Source: Eremophila alpestris peregrina (lineage: Eukaryota > Chordata > Aves > Passeriformes > Alaudidae). Taken from it: 64,000 nucleotides of DNA. The stretch lies in assembly GCA_009792885.1 (NCBI GenBank), contig WMCF01000032.1, positions 8,840,106 to 8,904,105 of the forward strand, read 5' to 3'. The notes beneath the pieces were generated by a model. The model was not told where the DNA came from, made no database searches, and was given only the letters and a program-made list of their open reading frames with translations. Both the position numbers and the translations under genes were made by a program. This document shows, piece after piece, positions 60,501 to 64,000 of the stretch (its first letter is position 1; each line of letters opens with the position of its first letter).

Positions 60501-61933
60501 AGTGGCACTGAGTGACACTCACTGGCACAGCTCAGTGAAGTTCAGCCATCCCTCCCTGCTGCCTCTGGACACCATCAGCTTGGTTTTCAGGAGCTGGCAC
60601 TGGGATGCCACCGAGTCCACTGCAGGAGCCAGTGTGTCAGTGGTGATGATGCACGTGGCCTTTGATGCCTGCAGTCTGTACAGGATGTCTTTGGCTGATA
60701 ACTGGGATGTTCCTGGGATTATGACAATTCCTGCAAGAGAAAGTTAGCTTATACTGGCTTTTTTCCACATCTGATTCTTTTCTAAGAACCTCAGCTATTA
60801 ATGATTCCCAAACTGATCTCCAATACAGATTTGCCCTGGTGTTCCCCAGCCAAACAATGAGATTAATACCTGTGCTCTCCTGTCAGGAATGAAATCTGGA
60901 CCTGCCTGGTGACTTCCACAGCTCTTCCCTGCCTTCTGGCATCTTCTTGCCCACTGCACAAGCTTCTTCTCCATTGGCCCCCAGGGAAAACCCTTCAGGA
61001 CTGCCTGGCAGCCCACTCACTGGATTACTGCACTATTTTTCCTTGATAAACCATATCAGTTCTTGATCCTCTCAGCCAATTTGCAATGACCATTCCAGCT
61101 CACTGACCTGCTCTCATACAGGCCACCTTGACCAGCCACCACTCTGGAACTCGTGGGAGGATGAGGATGAGCCTGTCTCCCTTCTGCAGGCCACATTCTT
61201 TAGTCAGTGCATTGGCCACTTTCCGAGACAGGAACCCCAGCTCCTCAAAGCTCCACTTCACTTCTTCTCCTTCACCATTTACCCACCAGAAAGCAGGGTT
61301 TGGTGGTCTCTTTCCAGCCTACAAAACATAGGAATTCAAACATAAAAGATTTTCTTCTGAAATAATAATGCACAGACATCTGTAAATTATGAAAGATCTG
61401 AGCATTTGACAGCTGACTATAAGCTATTTTTTTTCTTCCCCTTAAAGGATTGAGACTTGCTATTCATCAAACTCCCAACAGATTCTCCTTTTCTGAACCT
61501 GAAATATTTACCAGCCTGTCTCCAGACCCAAGTCCTACTCTGGATCCTATTTCAGTTTAAGCCTTATACTGTGCATTAATGCTCCTACAAAATAACAACA
61601 AATAAAGCAAGAAAGAATGAACTTCTGCATGATTTCCTAATGCAAAATTGGTTTGGTGACTGATTGACCCAGCTTATTCCAAATGAAATTTAAAATGAAA
61701 GCATTTCACTGGCACAACAGAAGAACACCTACCTTTTCAATCTCAGACCATTTGTCCAGTACATCACCTGCAAAGTTAAAATACTTTGGTATTTCCTGTT
61801 TGCCCTGTCTGACAGACTCATACTGGGAATGTACATCAGAGGAAAGCAGCCTGAGATGTCCATGCAAAGTCCTATTAGGAGGCTTCAGAGTCCACAGGAG
61901 TTTTAGATTCTGTAATTTAAACAGCAGCTTCAT
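54536..61933 (-). CDS. ACSM4: ACSM4-like medium-chain acyl-CoA synthetase, mitochondrial
   Basis: There are thirteen coding exons, in transcript order: 61733-61933, 61108-61318, 60523-60730, 60267-60410, 59870-60026, 59213-59292, 58372-58495, 57800-57880, 57588-57689, 57105-57232, 56332-56431, 55402-55521 and 54536-54622. All phases join, for 580 residues, the normal family size. The N-terminus is basic and hydrophobic (MKLLFKLQNLKLLWTLKPP), fits a mitochondrial targeting peptide and resembles human ACSM4. Adenylate-forming motifs are intact: FTSGTTGFPK at 228-237, YGQTE at 370-374, GDRG at 454-457, SGYRIGPFEVE, and the catalytic Lys566 in TVTGKIKRNELR. The enzyme activates medium-chain fatty acids to acyl-CoA through an acyl-AMP in the matrix. 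MAQHSQ and EPLNPEV favour ACSM4 over ACSM3/5, but orthology needs a tree. A second ACSM gene lies upstream in tandem. Confidence 0.88.
56112..56222 (+). mobile_element. CR1 LINE 3' tail
   Basis: Plus-strand sequence typical of a CR1 3' end: 'gcagtgctgggttcatgg'-like, 'ttggattcaatgatcccag', then 'ggtattttccaacct' and a terminal 'acaattccatggttctaag' (the diverged ATTCTATGATTCTA tail). It is about 110 bp, heavily 5' truncated, and lies in the intron between the ACSM4-like exons at 56332 and 55521. It is antisense to that gene. Confidence 0.88.
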
Positions 61934-63245
61934 GGCAGAAGATTAGGTGTCTAGATGCTGTAGAGCATATAGGAAAATTGCAGAATCATTGGTGTGAATC
62001 CTGCAACAACAAACAAACAAACACCAAACCAACAAAACAGAAAAATAATATTGAAATTATCCAGTTATGAATTAATGAGTTCTTCATTAAAGTCAGTTAG
62101 GCTAGTCAGAGCCAGACTGATGATTTTAACACACCAATTAAATGTTAAGTTCCCTATTCTGCTTTCTCAGATTTTTAGTTTTTAAATTAATTTCACGCAA
62201 CTCTCCACAGTGAAACACAATATCAGATGTTATTGTTTGCATTAGAAGAATGTTCCTGCTTCACACATTCAGTACCTGATTCTCTATTCCTTTTTCTTGT
62301 CTGCATGTTCCCAAACTACTTCCATCAGGAATCTCACTGCTTTAGGCTCAGCAGTGTCTGACTGATTCATTCACTCACCACATCAATCCCAAGAACCTGC
62401 ACTTCATTAAAGTTTGACAGAGACTTTTTTACTCATTTTCCTGACCTGTTTGCTGTGGACAGGAGAGATCAGGAGCTGCTGGGGGAGATGCTCCTCATTC
62501 ATTTCACTCACCTTTCAGGACATGTTTCCCATGTGAGGCACTGTGAGGATCAGCTGTTCCCTGGAGATGTGGAACCTGAGCGCTCCTTCCTAGAGGTTTT
62601 GGAGTGAAACCTTCTGACTTTACTGCTCACTTCTTCTGGAGTAACAAGAACAGAATGTGGCACAAAACAGAGCAAGCAGCAAAGCTCTTTCTGTGGAGTG
62701 ACTTTTTTCTTGTAATCATTTACACCATTCTTAATTGTGCATAATCTGCACCTTAACCTAAAGCACTTTTTCTTCCAGTTTAACCATTTAAGTAGATCAC
62801 AAATTCCTCATGATGAAGAGAAGCATTAAAAAGAAATGTCTTTTTCCTTCCCCTCTGAAAGAATTTCAGAATGTTACAGTGGTAGTTACTGACAGGAAAA
62901 TATCAATATGCTCTTGGTACCCACCACAGGACAAAGATTATTTTGATTAATTTTTCTTTTATTTGTATGTATTTAAGAGTTGTAGTTACACTTTTTTTTC
63001 CCCCCACATTCTGAATTACTTGCAACTCCCTCCTTCTGAAAAATTTGTAGGTCAATGGCAGAAGTGGTTCCAATAGCACATATCCTAAACCCATATGACT
63101 ATTTTCTACTTTTTCTTCTACAGTTTGTTTCCCCCTAAGCTTCCAAGTGTTCTGGGTCATAAACAAGTGCCAATGTGTGATGTGGTATGGGTGGTAGAGG
63201 CAATGGAATATTTCTCTCCTTGTTTTCTAGATCACTCTTGCTCTT
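61934..63245. other. Spacer between the two ACSM genes; ACSM4-like upstream region
   Basis: About 1.3 kb separates the ACSM4-like start codon from the stop codon of the upstream paralog. It must contain the promoter and leader of the ACSM4-like gene, but I see no clear TATA box, CpG island or exon. A TTTATT (AATAAA on the minus strand) near 62958 may serve the upstream paralog. Confidence 0.5.
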
Positions 63246-63246
63246 T

Positions 63247-63633
63247 TTATTCTTTTGCCCACTCTTTGCCCCTTAGAACCTTTCTCTGGATTTTCCCAGA
63301 AACTGTCTTTGGCATCTCCTGAACAAACTCCACCTGAAAGGCAAAAACACATCCTGGTTAAATTGCCAGCTGAAGGAAAGACACACTTCCATCATGACTG
63401 GGGGTCAAAGGATGGGAAGCTGCACAGCCAGGGATGCTGAAATGCTGAGGCAGGACAGAAAATGCTCAGTTTGTGGTACAATTAGAGAAGCTGTTGTTTT
63501 GGGCTGTACTCACCTTCCTGGGATACTTGTAAGGTGCAGTCACCTTCTTGACATGTTCTTGAAGCTCAAGAGTTAATTTTTGTGGATCGTGTGATGCAAA
63601 AGCAGGAGCTAAAACAATGAAGGCTTTGACCAC
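63247..63633 (-). CDS. Second ACSM-family acyl-CoA synthetase, last two exons (partial)
   Basis: The final exon 63247-63333 (29 codons with TAA) and the penultimate exon 63514-63633 (40 codons) have the same sizes as the last two exons of the neighbouring ACSM4-like gene. They read VVKAFIVLAPAFASHDPQ, TAPYKYPRK, then VEFVQEMPKTVSGKIQRKVL with the catalytic Lys of TVSGK, ending GKEWAKE. The KIQR and SHDP residues resemble ACSM5 or ACSM3 more than ACSM4. The orthology is left open because the rest lies beyond 64000. An AATAAA on the minus strand (63246-63251) overlaps the stop codon. The gene lies in tandem, same strand, 1.3 kb upstream of the ACSM4-like gene. Confidence 0.9.
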
Positions 63634-64000
63634 CTGTGGCACAAAAATGAAGGGATTGCATTAACTCCCAGAGGTGGCAATAAAGGGAATACATTTGTTG
63701 TGAAAAGTGACTGTCAAAATTCAGAATGCCAAAATGAGAGCTTTTTCTTTAATTCCCCTTTTTCATTATATGTTTATTACAGAATGCTCTGCTGTCAAGG
63801 ACCCATTCTAGAGCAGAGGATTTTTTCCATATTTCCAGCTATTTTCCCCCTTAACGTTATAGCCTACTGAAGCTGAAAATCTTAATCCTGCTGCTCAAAG
63901 AAATGTTGCAAAGTTGGAAAACAGGAAAGAAAAATTAAAGACTCTGGATATCATTGCCACAGTGCACTAAGTGACAAAATGAGAAATAATGAAAATGCCA
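63634..64000 (-). other. Intron of the second ACSM gene, window edge
   Basis: Sequence upstream of the penultimate-exon acceptor (GTGCCACAG). No further exon is recognised before the window ends. Confidence 0.6.

Overview
The window is vertebrate nuclear DNA, almost certainly from a passerine bird. Reasons: compact multi-exon genes with GT-AG introns and CpG-island promoters; CR1 LINE 3' ends in the avian form; a tRNA-Ile-derived SINE that looks like TguSINE1, known from songbirds; avian-type solo LTRs; and a gene order matching the DCUN1D3-REXO5-ERI2-THUMPD1-ACSM block of human 16p12 (chicken chromosome 14 from memory). The species cannot be named from sequence alone. There is one assembly gap (47867-47993).

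Layout, left to right. 1-2240: no gene seen, one CR1 fragment and a minisatellite. 2270-3260: CpG island holding the probable non-coding first exon of DCUN1D3 (donor at 2719/2720), probably shared with LYRM1 off the left edge. 2720-17586: DCUN1D3 intron 1. 17587-21125: DCUN1D3 coding exons and 3' UTR (+). 21126-29115: gene-free convergent interval. 29184-41283: REXO5 (-), 17 coding exons, with a one-base reading-frame break in exon 11. 41284-41455: a 172-bp bidirectional promoter. 41456-46494: ERI2 (+), 8 coding exons. 47.4-48.4 kb: CpG island, VNTR and gap. 48127-50274: THUMPD1 (+), 4 exons. 50.6-53.4 kb: two unassigned candidate exons. 54536-61933: a complete ACSM4-like gene (-), 13 exons. 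63247-64000: the last two exons of a second ACSM gene (-) that continues off the right edge.

The genes are housekeeping and metabolic, not an operon-like system. REXO5 and ERI2 are both DEDDh 3'-5' exonucleases fired from one divergent promoter. THUMPD1 is the RNA-binding adaptor for NAT10 acetylation of tRNA and rRNA. DCUN1D3 is a myristoylated regulator of cullin neddylation. The ACSM genes encode mitochondrial medium-chain acyl-CoA synthetases. I found no evidence of a novel multi-gene system. The observations most worth following are the REXO5 frame break, the clustering of GC-rich minisatellites at all three CpG-island promoters, the two orphan exons, and the solo LTR with a perfect target duplication inside REXO5.

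Exon boundaries were derived by hand from conserved protein similarity, GT/AG sites and phase continuity. In every gene the phases join, and total lengths agree with the families, except for the one extra base in REXO5.
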